From Muscardinus avellanarius (lineage: Eukaryota > Chordata > Mammalia > Rodentia > Gliridae), in NCBI GenBank assembly GCA_963383645.1, contig OY726578.1:25942523-26006522 (forward strand): 64,000 nucleotides of DNA, given 5' to 3'. Made by a program: the position numbers and the translations under genes. This document shows positions 1 to 11,410 of this stretch, in pieces; position 1 is the stretch's first letter; every line of letters begins with the position of its first letter. Under the pieces are notes generated by a model. It ran no database searches. It saw only the letters and a program-made list of their open reading frames with translations, and was not told the DNA's origin.

Positions 1-1599
1 GTCCAGTTTGGGGCCACCTCACCAGTGAGCATGCCACTGACACCTTTACTGTCTCCTGCAGCAGCACGGAGTCCACCCCCTCAGCACCCCAACCCCCTGA
101 GGCGGGTGAGACCACCACGGAACCCCTCTCCAGAAGGCCCCACCGCAAATAACTGAGGTGCTTCGGCAGGGCTTCCCTGAGCTCCCTCTGGGGCAGCGGC
201 CCGAGTTGGCTGCGGATGCAGTGAGCGTGCCCGGGGTCTGTTCCCTTCGCTCTTGACCTCCAGGCTGGAATGAGTCCTCCCTGACCCAGTGGGTCCCAGC
301 CTGCCTGGCTCACCCTTGCTCCAGCACCAGTGGGTGGGGAGTGTCTGGGAGACCCTGCGCCTCTCAGCTTGGCTGGGGCACTGAGCCCATGCCCAGGACA
401 TCTGCTCCAGATTCAGGCAGAACTTGGCCACAGCCCCCCTGGGGACTCGAGGGGCACCCGCACCCTGAGGCAAGCCACCGACACGCTCTCGGGTACACAC
501 GGGCATGCAGAGGCACACACGTGCAGCATATACCATGTTACACAAACACATGCACACACAGACCCAAGACTCCCAGTGGAGGTGTTCACCCGCTGTCTGG
601 GCCGGGGCCCAGAGCCTTCTCTTAACACCCAAGCATGTGGGCGTGGGAGTGGGCCCTCTAAGGGACCCAGCATGTGCCACACATGGAGATCACAGCAGGC
701 ATGCAGTGTGCATGTGTGTGGCCGTGGGTGGGCAGGTGGGGGCGAGGACACGGACGTGCTCCTACAGGGTCTGTGCATGTGCGCCCGGGCAGCCTTGGCA
801 TGCATGTGCACGGGAGGTGGGCAAGTGTGCAGCCCACGTAGACACGTGCACGTGCAAGGACACGTGTGCACGGCCTGCAGCGCAGTGGACATTAGCGGGC
901 CGGGGGCACGCGCCCGGGACACGCTCACCCTGGCCCCTCCAGCAGGGCAGGCCCAGCCACACGAGGCCGACCCTCTCTTTCCCGCCCACTGCAGGGACTC
1001 CCCGCGCGGTGGGGGAAGGGGCCCCGCAGGGCTGCCAGGAAGGGTGCTGAGGGTCCCGACCCGTGCCCGGCCCTCGGAGCCCTGCAAAAGCCCTCGGGCT
1101 GCGGACGGCGCGGCCCCTCTCACCTGCACTGGGCGTGTGGCCCGGGGGCCGCCCTGCCCCCGCGCCCTCTACTGTCCTCGACGCCCCCATTCATCCTTAT
1201 TCGGCCTGACCCCTGAGAAACAGGAGGCTCCCGGGCGAGCGTGCCGGTCGGGAGACACCGCCCGGTCGGCTGCACGCTCCGCCCGACCTGCTCTTAACCC
1301 CTTCGCGGCCGGGACCCGCCCTTCAGCCGCCCCCCACCCCGCCCCGGCCGCGCCCGCCCCGGCCCGCGCCCCCGGCCCGCGCCCCCGGCCCGCGTCGCCG
1401 GCAACTTTCCCCGAAAGCCGCAACTTTTCCTGCAGCCGCGGGCTCCGCCCTCCCGGGCCGGGGCGCCCACCCCGCGCGGCGCTGCGGTGCCCGGGCCGCC
1501 GCGACCCCCGCCCCGGCCGCCCCCGCCCCGGCCCGGCCCGCAGCCCCCGGCCCGCAGCCCCGCAGCCCCCGCCCCGGCCAGCCCCCGCCGGACACTCAC
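1..1599 (-). other. RTN4R: RTN4R intron 1 (3' part outside window)
   Basis: Everything left of the donor at 1599 should be RTN4R intron 1. It contains an imperfect CA/TG-rich stretch at about 495-870 with many CACGTG, GCATGT and CACACG words, which create E-box-like sites. No other gene is recognisable. Confidence 0.6.
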
Positions 1600-2030
1600 C
1601 TCCCGCCGACGCCCTCTTCATCTTAGGGGCCGGGCGGGGCGCGTCGGGGGCCGAAAGTGGCTGCGGGGCGGGCGCCCGTCCCCCGCGGCCGGGTCCGCAT
1701 CCAGGCGCCGCCGCCCGGCCCGGCCCGGCCCGGCTCGGACGAGGGCGCTGGCTGCGCTCGGCGGCGAGGAAGGGCTGGGACGCGGCGGCGGGCGGGGCGG
1801 CACCTGGGAGGGCGGAGGGCGGAGGGCGGAGGGAGGGAGGAGGGACGAGGGACAGGGACGAGGGACGACGGAGGGAGGAGGGAGGCGCTCCGCCGCCCCG
1901 CTCACCGCCGCCGCCCCAGACAAAGGCGCGCATTCCCGGAGAGGCGGCGGCCCCTGCAGGCGGCCGCGAGGATGGCGGCGGGGTGGGCGGTGGGCGCGGG
2001 CCCGGGGCGTGGCGGCCATCTCTTCCTTCC
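980..2030 (-). promoter_or_regulatory. RTN4R: RTN4R CpG island, promoter and 5' UTR
   Basis: This is very GC- and CpG-rich sequence with many GC boxes, surrounding the RTN4R start codon. The 5' UTR and transcription start should lie between 1622 and about 2000 on the minus strand; no TATA box is evident. A purine-rich GGAGGGC/GGGAGGA run lies at about 1805-1890. Long open frames on both strands here are products of GC richness, not genes. Confidence 0.75.
1600..1621 (-). CDS. RTN4R: RTN4R (Nogo receptor) first coding exon, partial gene
   Basis: Reading the minus strand, an ATG at 1621-1619 opens a 22-nt coding piece for MKRASAG plus the first base of the next codon, followed directly by a strong donor (GTGAGT from 1599). 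MKRASAGG is the known start of RTN4R, whose first coding exon is just this short; the signal peptide, leucine-rich repeats and GPI-anchor signal are in exon 2, which would lie left of base 1. RTN4R is a GPI-anchored neuronal receptor for Nogo-66, MAG and OMgp that limits axon growth. Support comes from the exact peptide, the donor, the CpG island around it and rodent gene order (Rtn4r next to Prodh and Dgcr6). The coding part is very short, so the call relies on that combination. Confidence 0.88.
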
Positions 2031-2049
2031 TTGGAATGGGAGTCTGAAT

Positions 2050-5000
2050 TCTGCTTAGTATCCCACCCCCTCCCAGCTGTGGGGCCACAGGACTTAATGA
2101 AGTCTCTCCCACATGCACGCACAACTGTGCCATCTCCCGCTCCTTCTGGGGCGGCGTCCACCCAAGGATACAGGTCAACTCTGAGTGCGTCCTGGGATGG
2201 TCAGCCGACGGCCGGCCAGCGTCCCAGCAAGCTGCCTGGCACCCGGACAACTCTGGGAGCTGTTTCAGCCAGGCCTGGGTCTTCCCCGTCCCCTGGACCT
2301 GGGCCTCCCTAAGCCCAGCCTGCAGGTGACAGGACTGGTGGGGGTGGGGGGGCTGGTGGCTGAGCCAGTGGCCGCCTGCAGCACCCTTGCCCAGACCAGG
2401 CCGAGGGATGGATGGTTCAACATCAGTCAACATCATCCAGCAATACAAAGACCTGGTGGCCAGACAGCCCCACGCACTCTGCCCCCATGGAGCCCCCCTG
2501 ACCTCAGAAGTGGCCCTGGGAGATGAGCAGAGCACAGGGCCACGGCCTGCCTGCTCCCCAGGGAGAGCAGTGCCACCCCAGCGCCGCGTGGAATGGCCGG
2601 CAGCCCTGTCTGCGCTGGGCCTCTGTCCTGCCCAGATTCCTGTCCCCTTGCTGCTGCTCTGGGCCCTGACCACACCTCTGTGTGCGTTGTCTCTGTTGCC
2701 CTGTTCCAGCCTTGGCTTTCTAGGTCACGGTGAAGTGCGTTCAGTCCCCAGCCATGCCGGAGATAAGATGGAGCCCTGACACCCCAGCACTTGACCGTCT
2801 CCCCAGCAGCTGATGGTAGCTGGGTGCCTCCTCCACCATACATGGGTGGTAGTCACTCAGTGCATAGATGAGAACCCACAGCCAAATTCACAAGACATTG
2901 GGAGGCCATGGCCCGTCCCCTAGTTTAGCCCCTACCTCTAGGGTCCTGCACACGGCAACACCCAGGCCAGGAACTGAGACCGTTTTGAAGGGCAACCTGA
3001 GACCAGAAAGCCAGCCATGTGACACTGGCTGACAGTCTCAGGACAGGGCTCCGTCCCTGCTTGTCCTTGCAGAGGGGCCTGGAAAGGACATTTCTGTGCC
3101 AGCTATTCATGAGTGGCTTTAATTATCCACCACGCAGGGGCCCACGGCAGCTGGAGGTTTTGACCTGCCCTCCCTCCACAGGTTGGAAGCCCTGCCCCTT
3201 CTACAGCAGCTGGACAGTCATTCCAGGATGCTGGACGTGGGAGGGACGGGCAACCAGCGCTGCCACCGGAACTCTCTCCAGTCGCCAAGCCTGGCTGCCC
3301 CTGGTTGTTCTGGCTGGGGCCTGGGCCCCCACCTGCCTACAGGTCTGTTCTGTGGGAGCAGGGCCAGGCCTGCAGAGGGAGCTGGGCTGCTGAGGGCTTT
3401 GGGCAGCTTTCCCTAGTTCCCGTCCCAGTCAGCACCTTGGCCAGCTCCCCCTTCTGGAAGACTGCTGGCTCATAGGTGAAGGTGGGCAGAGGGGAGTTGG
3501 GCAGGGCTGGGTGGCTGGTCAGTCACCTGCAGAAGGTCACAGCTCCCTCCTCAGGCTGGAGATGCGGGAGGTTGGTGAGGCATAGCTATCAGAGTGTGGG
3601 AAGGTGCAGGGCAGAATGGGAGAAAGCAAACCCATCCCTCTTCATCTTGGCAGGCAGACATGACACCCTCTCCACCCAGGTCCCAAGGGTGGGGTGGGGA
3701 AGAGCAGCTGACAGCTAGTGAGGGGGCATGGGGAGGATTCGGTGGGGCGGGGGCCTCCGGTTAAGGGGCACAGCCAGTCTTAGGAGGCAGTCCCTGGGGG
3801 AAGAGCCAGAGACTTAGTGGGGAGAGCCTGGCCATCCGCTGTCTCTTTGACAAAGTCTCTGCGGATCAGTTCCTGGGAAGCCCCAGCAGGGGTGCTGAGA
3901 TGACAAGGCCATTTGGGCTGTGTGGATCTGAGTTCTCAGAGCTTCTGGACACATGACCCTGGGGATCAGGAGAGGGCATGGGCTGGAGCCTTCAGACAGC
4001 TCTACCCTCTGGCTGAACAGACCTGTCACACCCTGCCTGGGATGGGTTGGCAAAACCACACAGGTTCTGCCTGAATTGTTCCCTGCTCGACTCACCCACA
4101 CAGGGTGCAGCTCTTGCCGGCTTGCCCAGACCCCCTTCCAGAGAGGCCCAGCAGTGCCCTGTGACCACCTCATCCCCAGCTCAGGTCTCAGCTCTATGCC
4201 CAGCCTGTTAGGCATAAAAGGGCCCTGCTTGTCTGGGTAGCCTCGGCCCAGCCTCCTGGCCTCTCTGAGCTAAGCACGGCATGTGGACAAGGCAGAACTA
4301 ACACTTCTGGGTGTGGTCAGTGGGTCACTATCCCTTCTGTGTTCACCTCTCCTGTCCTCCTGTCCCCTGAGAGGACTGTGTGAGAACCTAGAGGGAGCCC
4401 CCCCCCCAAGTCCACTCATAGACTCAGGGGACCCTTTGCTGTGGCTAGAGCTGGGTGACAGGGTCATGGTTCAGACTCCATGAGAGGTCACTGCTCCCAT
4501 GGCTCCCGGCATGTCTTATTCCTGAGAGATAGGCCTGTCCACTTCTCAGGCATTCTGTGGTGTGTCTGCAGGCCTCCAGGCCCCTGATCCCCTCCTAGGG
4601 AGGAGAGGGCATGTGAGAGAATTTGGCTCGGTGCACATGGTCGGAGCCGCTCCAGGACAGTGGGCGGAGAGACTGGAAGTCCAGAGGGTGTGCAGCAACC
4701 CCGCCTGCTGCCCAGTGTGCCGTGTGCTTGACCCGAGTGGGAGGCTGGGAATGTGGTCCAGTGCCAAGGAGCTGAGGGTGCCAGCCCGCCATCTGCTCTC
4801 ACCGCAGAGGGCGGCTGTGTGCCTGGGGCCTGAGAGGACTCTGTGCCAGGCCTGCTAAGTATGCGGTCCTCTGCCACCACCCATTGTACAGATGGGAAGG
4901 ATAGTTCTGGGGAGTTTAGAGAGATGGGTGTTCTGGAAGCCCCTTTCAGACAGCCACAGCCCCTGCCTCCTCCAGGAGCCTCTCCCCAGCCCCATCTCAG

Positions 5001-6776
5001 GGCTGCAGAGGGGTCCTGGCTCTGCACACCCTGAGAAACCCCACCCCGATGAGCCCCTCTGCCCAGCTTTGGTGCACATTAAGCCATAATGAATCAGCTT
5101 CCTCATCTCTTATTCATCAAAGCCCCACAAAGCAGCAGCCAGGGCTGGCACAGGGAAGGGGCCAGCTGCCCAACCCTGGCAGCTTTTCCAAGAATCCCAC
5201 TGGCCCTTTCCATCTTCAATGCCTCTCACCTTTGCACTGAGCACAGGCCTCCCTGCAAGACGCCACCCTATCCACCAAGCAGGCAGGCTCCCTGGCAGGT
5301 TGCACCCATCTCACACCCTGGGCAGCTGCTGCAGATGGCCTGTGCACTGTCCAGGGCTGACCCTCGCCTATAGCCCTTGTGACTGGTCTCCAGGATGGGA
5401 CCCAGAGCAGGGAGAGGAGAGGAGACTCCAGCCAATGGTGGCACCTAGACTCCAAGTCTGGGTCTGCTTCTTCTCGCTCTGGGAGGGATTGGTGCATCTC
5501 CAGGGCTCCCAGACCTTGGGATGAGCTTGGGTCACTCCCCAACAGAAGAGTCCGGGGTCCCTTCCCAGAGCGATGCCAGGTTGGTGGCCTCTGAGTGGGC
5601 ACAGCTAGCCTGGGCTGGGGCTGGAGATGAATGGGCTGCTTCAGGTGCCCAAGGGCCCCAAGTCTGGTGCAGGAGCAGAGGAAGGGAAGGCAGGGTTCCC
5701 AGGTTGTGCCCAAGTCATTGCTGTGGCTTCATGCCCCCACCCCCACGGGGAGTGCAGATTCTTCCCAAGCCGTCCATTTGGCAGGGACAACTAAACTGGG
5801 AGCCACTGTTCATACCAGGAGCCCAGCAGGTGGTCAGCACCAGTCAGAGGGGTGGGCCACCTGCTGAGAGGCCGTGAGCTCCTGGTGTGGTGGGGAAGGC
5901 ACATCGGGGTAGCCGCGGCTTCCAGCTGGGCTGAGACAGAACAGGAGGGGAGGGCACTGCAAGCCCTCCTGGGGTCTCCTGTCAGGACTACTCATTTCTC
6001 TGCCTTTTGGCTAAGAGCAAGTGTCCTAAGCACTGGCCTTGGGTGCCCCGACTTGCCAGTGCTGTGCCTTGCTCTTCCCAGGTTCCCTGGCACCAGGGCC
6101 CCTCCCTGGGCCTCTGTGAGCCATATGCAGTGTCTTTATTTTCTAGACAGAGAGGGTGAAAGTGGCCCCAGGATGTGCTGCTGAGGACACAGGAAGCTCA
6201 GCCCTACTCAGCTCAGTGGCCCACCCAGAGGGAATCAGGGAGGCCCCCGGCCTTCGTTTCCCCCCCCCCCCGCCTCCATCTTCTCTTTTTCTCAGTCACT
6301 TAGTCATTCCACAAACACTGGGAGTCTGGCTCCAGAACTCCCATATCTCTGCTGGACCCTGACTGCCCTCATCTTTGCAGAGTGCAGGTGGGCTCAAGGG
6401 AGGAAGACCTTGCTCTGGAATACTCAGCTTGTGACCCCAAAACAAAGGGTGCATCTACTGGAAGATAGGAAGGAGAGATTGGGATAGAACACACGGGGCG
6501 CCTTCCTGTGCCCCACGCTGAGCCAGGGTGTCTCAGACCAAACACTTCGGGCTCTTTTCCCCAGCAAGTGGCCCTAAACCTGAGAGCTGGGGTATGGATG
6601 GAGGTCAGCAGAGCCTCCAGCCACTGCCCCTAGACTGAGCCTCACCTGACTTCTGCTCAGGGTCACAGGTGTCTGTCCTTTAGGTGCAGTAGAGGTCTCT
6701 GTGCCTGGTGCTAGAGACTGGGGCCCAGGCTAGGACTCAGTAGGTGGAGAGCCCAAGTTTTTCTGTATGTTCAAAG
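2050..6776. other. Intergenic, no gene seen
   Basis: Mostly single-copy GC-rich sequence with short open frames on both strands, none resembling a known protein. No young SINE was seen. A TAAT-rich segment near 5085-5125 looks like possible enhancer sequence but cannot be assessed without conservation data. Confidence 0.5.
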
Positions 6777-6955
6777 AGAGTTGGGGATGATAGCACATGC
6801 CTGTAATCCCAGTACGTGGGAGACTGAGGCAGGAGGAATGCAGGTTCTGCAACTTAGGGGACCCTGTTTCAAAATAAAAGGGTTGGGGGTGTCTCCTAGA
6901 CGTAGAATGGCACTGGGTTCAATCCCCAGTACCCAGCAATGACAACAACAAGATG
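6777..6955 (+). repeat. B1-dID type SINE
   Basis: The B1-like head (TGCCTGTAATCCCAGTACG, then an AGACTGAGGCAGGAGG core) leads through CCTGTTTCAAAATAAAA into an ID-like tail ending in GGGTTCAATCCCCAGTACC. Confidence 0.85.
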
Positions 6956-7724
6956 TTTTATGTCCAAAGGCCCCTGTTGCTGCTCCCGCATGGAAGGTCA
7001 AGGGGCCCGCGGGCAGCACCTGGGGTGGGGTTAGGAAACCGTGGTTGCTGGCAGGCCCTTGAGACTGGGGAATTTTAGCCAAAATTCCTGCTGACAGTCC
7101 AGACTGGCTGAGGCTTACTGCTGGCCACAGGGAAGCACTCCTCCACCTGCCGGGACATCCAGGGTCTGTCACCGCACCTGCCCTCTGTTACGTGTGCCAC
7201 TGGGGGGCTCCAGCTGACGCCCAGGCTCCAGGCTCTGGGCAGAACATTTGTGGGCTCAGCTCAAGGGCCCATGAGATTCCTACACGCCAGGGTCCTGCTC
7301 TGGGATGGGCAGCTCATCAGAAGGTCTAGTGTCATCTACTAGGCCTCCCTACACAGTACTCCCCACCGCTCTGGCCCCTGGGCCTCCCCAGTTGGGTCTG
7401 AATGGCTGGACTGGGTCTGCGAGGTGCGCATGTGTGTGAGCACCTGGGCCCACAGGGCCTCACAGCTTGGCCATGACCACCTTCCTTCCCATAGGCAGCA
7501 GAGGGCATCCAGACAGAGGTCTGCGCAGCGGCCACCCATTCCCATGGACCAATCCTCTAGCCCAAGGCCATGGGCCAAACCAGAGTTCAGCACCCTGGAC
7601 AGCGGCCTGGACTGCCTTCATGGCTGGGGATGGCTGAGTCCTGCCCTTAATAATTCCAAATGTGCAGTCGGTACAGACCCTAGGACAACACAATTGGCAT
7701 TTGGGATTCCTGCTTTTCTCTTGG

Positions 7725-8065
7725 ACACTAAAATATGCTCCAAATGGACCAATAATTTGAGAAGTAAAAACAAAACCGTAAAACTACTAGAAGAAAGCAT
7801 AGTATAAAACCTCTGTAATCTTCTCGAGTCGTTCTAAGAATTATACAAATCCTAGAAGTCATGAAGCAAAAGATGTATGTAGCAGACCTCATAAAAATAA
7901 AAAGATGCACAGGGGAAGCAAAATAAAAAGACAAATGATAAGGTGAAAATATCGCAACTCATTCCACAAAGGGCTATTTGAGCTATATGGAGAAATTGGT
8001 AAGAAAAAGGAAAGTAACCCAAGGCAAAAATGGGCACATGAAACAAATCCGTCAAAATAGGCTGA
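7725..8065 (+). mobile_element. L1 ORF2 3' fragment, degraded
   Basis: The sequence matches the ordinary L1 ORF2 3' region in order: AAACTACTAGAAGAAAGCAT, the AAAAGATGCACAGGGGAAGC block, the AAATATCGCAACTCATTCCA block, then AAAAATGGGCACATGAAACA. It carries several stops and deletions. No coding capacity remains. Confidence 0.75.
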
Positions 8066-8194
8066 GCCCCACTCAAATAAGAAAGCAGCAAATGTAAGTT
8101 AGGAGATGCACTGGGCCACACCCACTCCGCCCTCCAGGAGGTGCCGGGCTTCGCGGGCACACTCCCTCTGGTGGCTGCTGGGGGCACTGGATGT

Positions 8195-8292
8195 ATGGCC
8201 GGGAAGCTGAGCCAGGGACTTGGCCAGGTATACCTGGGGCTGACCAGGGAGGTAGAATGCCCCTGGGTTCCATCCTCAGCACCACGTGCATA
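8195..8292 (+). repeat. ID-like SINE tail fragment
   Basis: A partial SINE recognisable from the GAGGTAGAATGCCCCTGGG and TTCCATCCTCAGCACCAC words. Confidence 0.5.
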
Positions 8293-8732
8293 AAACTACA
8301 GTAATGTCAAATGAAAGCACCCCTTTGCTACTGCAGCAGCCCCTCAGGGGCAGGGCTGCCCTGGTCCACACTGAGTGCTCGGTGCTGGAGGCCGCCTGCT
8401 CGCCCTCGTCCTCAGCACCGGGTTAGTGGTGCCGTGCTCCAGTCGCCCTCGCCCTGCTCCTCCATGGCGGTGCCGTGTCCAGCCCCCGCTCCCGAGGGTC
8501 CACCAACTACCCATCGCACTTTGTCACACCCGGGGTCCCCGTGAGTCCCAGGTGACAGATTGCCTTCCCAGCTCAGTTTCCCTAGCGGTGAGATGGAGTG
8601 AGGGAGAGTCCGCAGGAATGGGGAAGGCTGGGGAGGGATAAGTGCGCAGAAGCACCTTTGAGAGTTCCCGGAATGTGCAGGGGGCTGCTCGGGATGGAGG
8701 TGCAGGATCCCTGGGTGTCTGTCCATCAAGAA

Positions 8733-8970
8733 TATGCAGGGAGATGGGTGCGGTGTCACACGCCTGTAATCTCAGTCCTTGAGAGGCTGAGACAGGAGGA
8801 TTGCAGGTTCAACGCCAACCTCAGCAACTTATCAAATACCCTCAGCAAATTAGTGAGACCCTGTTTCAAAATCTCAAAATAAAAAATAAGAAGGGCTGTG
8901 GATGTAGCTTGAAGCTAGAATGTCACTGGGTTCAATCCCCAGTATGGAGGAAGAGGAGGAGGAGGAGGGC
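8733..8970 (+). repeat. B1-dID type SINE with purine-rich tail
   Basis: A complete head, linker (CCCTGTTTCAAAATCTCAAA) and ID-like tail (GGGTTCAATCCCCAGTATGG), ending in a (GGA)n-type tail at about 8947-8967. Confidence 0.85.
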
Positions 8971-9582
8971 CAGTTAGAGTGCAGGGGAGTGATCCAGGGG
9001 GGCTGCCTGGGAGAGGGGTCAGGCTGCTGACCCTTGGTGCTGGCCTGTGGCAGCCGAGGCCAGATGCTTATCCCTCAGGGCCCTGCCCACAGCCTATCCT
9101 GCCCTCATTGACCAGGTCCAGGAAGGGGTGGCTGGGAGGCCTGAGCTGCAGGCAACCACAGGAGTGGGTCCCAAGGAAGAGCAGCTGGTCCTCCTTTCCC
9201 TTAGCTCACCATTGTCCCGCCCAGCCTCACTGAGCTTCCTGGGGAAAGGTCGCATTTCCAGCTGAGGCTGAGCTGAAGGAGGAGGGTGGGGTGGGGGAGG
9301 AGGTCATTACTCAGGGTGTGGCCAGAGGCCCGTCCATCTGCGGGGCAGGAAGTCTTCTGCTGTCTCTGGACCCTGCCCCAGTTGGCTTTAGAGTAAGGAG
9401 ACCCTGAAGGTTCTGCCCCACGAGCACCTGGCCACATCAAAGGTAAGAAAGGTGCTGGTGCTCACCCTCGGGGTGCCAAGTGTGGTGTGGTTGTGGCAGC
9501 AGCCCAGGCCCATGCCACAGAGGAGGAAACCGAGGCCTGTGGGGTGTCTTTGGTGCATGGTGAATAAGAAGGGCAACTGAAA

Positions 9583-9762
9583 AGTATTATTCAGCTTTTT
9601 TTCCCTGCTATGATCAAAATATCCAACAAGAACAAATTAGAGCAGGAGAGATTTATTCGGGCTAGTGAGTTCAGGGGTTCAGTCCACAGTTGACTGCCTG
9701 CAAGGCAGAAACATCATGGCAGCAGGGCGTGGTGGAAAAAGACTGTTCAGGGCAGCCAGGAA
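9583..9762 (+). repeat. Unidentified interspersed repeat plus (CA)n
   Basis: A segment with AGAGATTTATTCGGGCTAG and GAAACATCATGGCAGCAGGG resembles a repeat common in mammalian genomes, but I cannot name the family. It runs into an imperfect CA microsatellite at 9766-9850. Confidence 0.4.
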
Positions 9763-10324
9763 GCACACACACAAACACACACACACGTGCGCATGTACAC
9801 ACCACACACACACACACACACATGCATGCACGCACACATGCACGCACGGTGGGGGAAGGGCCAGGGATCCTCTAGCCCCACTTTAGTGGCCCGGCCCTGC
9901 AGCCAGGCCCACCTGGAACCCGCTGACCTGGAGACATGCTTTCGCTCAGGAGCTTTAGAGGGGATGCTCCAGGTCCAAACCCTGAGGCCCAGGTGGGTCC
10001 TCTCCCTACCTTCCAGGCCTGAGCCTCGGAGAAGCCCCTGAAATGTTTAGGGGTGGGGAGCGGGAACTGGGCACCTGGGGAAGGCCCAGGCAGCCAAACA
10101 CAGGTCTAGGTCTCCTGTTTCTTGGGGACTTTCAATGGCCAGAAGTCTTTTGTCTGCAACAGAAGAAAGACATATGAGGTAAGAATGAAGGAAACATGAA
10201 TACGGCTTGCTTCAGTTGATAATAACGTACTGACCTTGGCTCATCAGTGGTAACGGATGCTGGGTGGGTGGTCCGTGGGGCTCTGCACTGCCTTCTCAGC
10301 TTTTCTGGAAATATAAAACTGTCT

Positions 10325-10460
10325 CGCCGGGGCAGTGTGCACACCTGTAATCCCAGGACTTGGGAGGCGGAGACAGGAGGACCACAGGTTTGAGACGTGT
10401 GGTGGCAGCTTAGCAAGGCCCTATTTCATAATGAAAAATAAAAGTAGGGTTGGGGTGACT
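10325..10460 (+). repeat. B1-dID type SINE, 3' truncated
   Basis: The B1-like head (CACACCTGTAATCCCAGGAC) and A-rich linker are present; the ID tail is degraded. Confidence 0.75.
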
Positions 10461-10828
10461 GAGAACGGGAAGGTCATGCTGCATGCATCTCCCGTGGCAG
10501 CGTGTCACGTGGGCACACACTCCGTGGCGGCTCCGGGGGCAAGGCCAGGGCCACCTCTGCATAGCCAGTGAGACCAAGGGCTGTCCTAGGCCAGGCTGCT
10601 CAGGTGAGACAGGACTACAGGCCAGGGTGGGACTGGACACAAGGCCCGGGCTTGGAAGCCAGTCTGTGGTTGAGCCGGCACTCTTACCTGCCCCTGGCTC
10701 CCTTCCCTCCATCCCATGAGCTTCCAGGGAAGTTCCTGATTGGCCTGAGTGGTAGGCCTACCCTGGAATGAGAGAGCCATCTTCTCCAGAGTTCCTGGGT
10801 TGGCGTAAAGAGAGTAGAGAACAGGTGT

Positions 10829-10988
10829 GTAGCCAGGCATGGTGACACATGCTTGCGATTTCAGTCCTTGGAAGCCTGAGACAGGAGGGACTTGGGTTTG
10901 AGGCCAGTCTCAGCAGTATAGCTTGAAGGTAGAATATTTCTGGGTTTAGTCCCCAGGAGGGAGGGAGGGAGGGAGGGAGGGAGGGAGG

Positions 10989-11030
<42 letters not shown>
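10829..11030 (+). repeat. SINE with (GGGA)n(GA)n microsatellite tail
   Basis: A degraded B1-dID SINE ends at about 10958 and is continued by (GGGA)n and then (GA)n to about 11026, a tail-derived microsatellite. Confidence 0.8.
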
Positions 11031-11410
11031 TATAATTCTGGTTCTGTTTTTTGGGAAGCTGAGACAGGAGGATCTCAGGTTTGTTTATTTTTAGTTGTTT
11101 TTTTTTTAATCAGTAGTGGTGATTAAACCCAGGGGCATTCTACCTCTGAGCTACACCCCCAGCCTTATTGTTTTTTTATTCTTTATTTCAAAACAGGGTC
11201 TCACTAAGTTACAGAGGGCCTCACTAAGTAGTTGAGGCTGGCTGTGAACCTGCGATCCTCCTGTCTGCCTCCCAAATACTGGGATTACAAGCATGTGCCA
11301 CCACACCCAGCCTTGGTTTGAGTCCAGCTTCAGTAACCCAATCAATCAGAATTGTTTCAGTAAATAAATAAATAGGGTGAAGTGCCTTTGTGTTCAATCC
11401 CTAGAACCAA
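11027..11410. repeat. Nested SINEs: plus copy split by minus copy
   Basis: A plus-strand SINE starts at about 11027 and breaks at about 11082 within CTCAGGTTTG. A complete minus-strand copy with an oligo-T start follows to about 11313. The plus copy then resumes with GGTTTGAGTCCAGC and ends near 11410. The repeated GGTTTG is a likely target-site duplication. Confidence 0.75.

Noticed and set aside
330..2312. A 660-residue open frame on the plus strand across the RTN4R CpG island
   Set aside because: Arg/Pro/Gly/Ala-rich composition with no domain, overlapping long frames on the other strand; explained by GC richness lacking stop codons.
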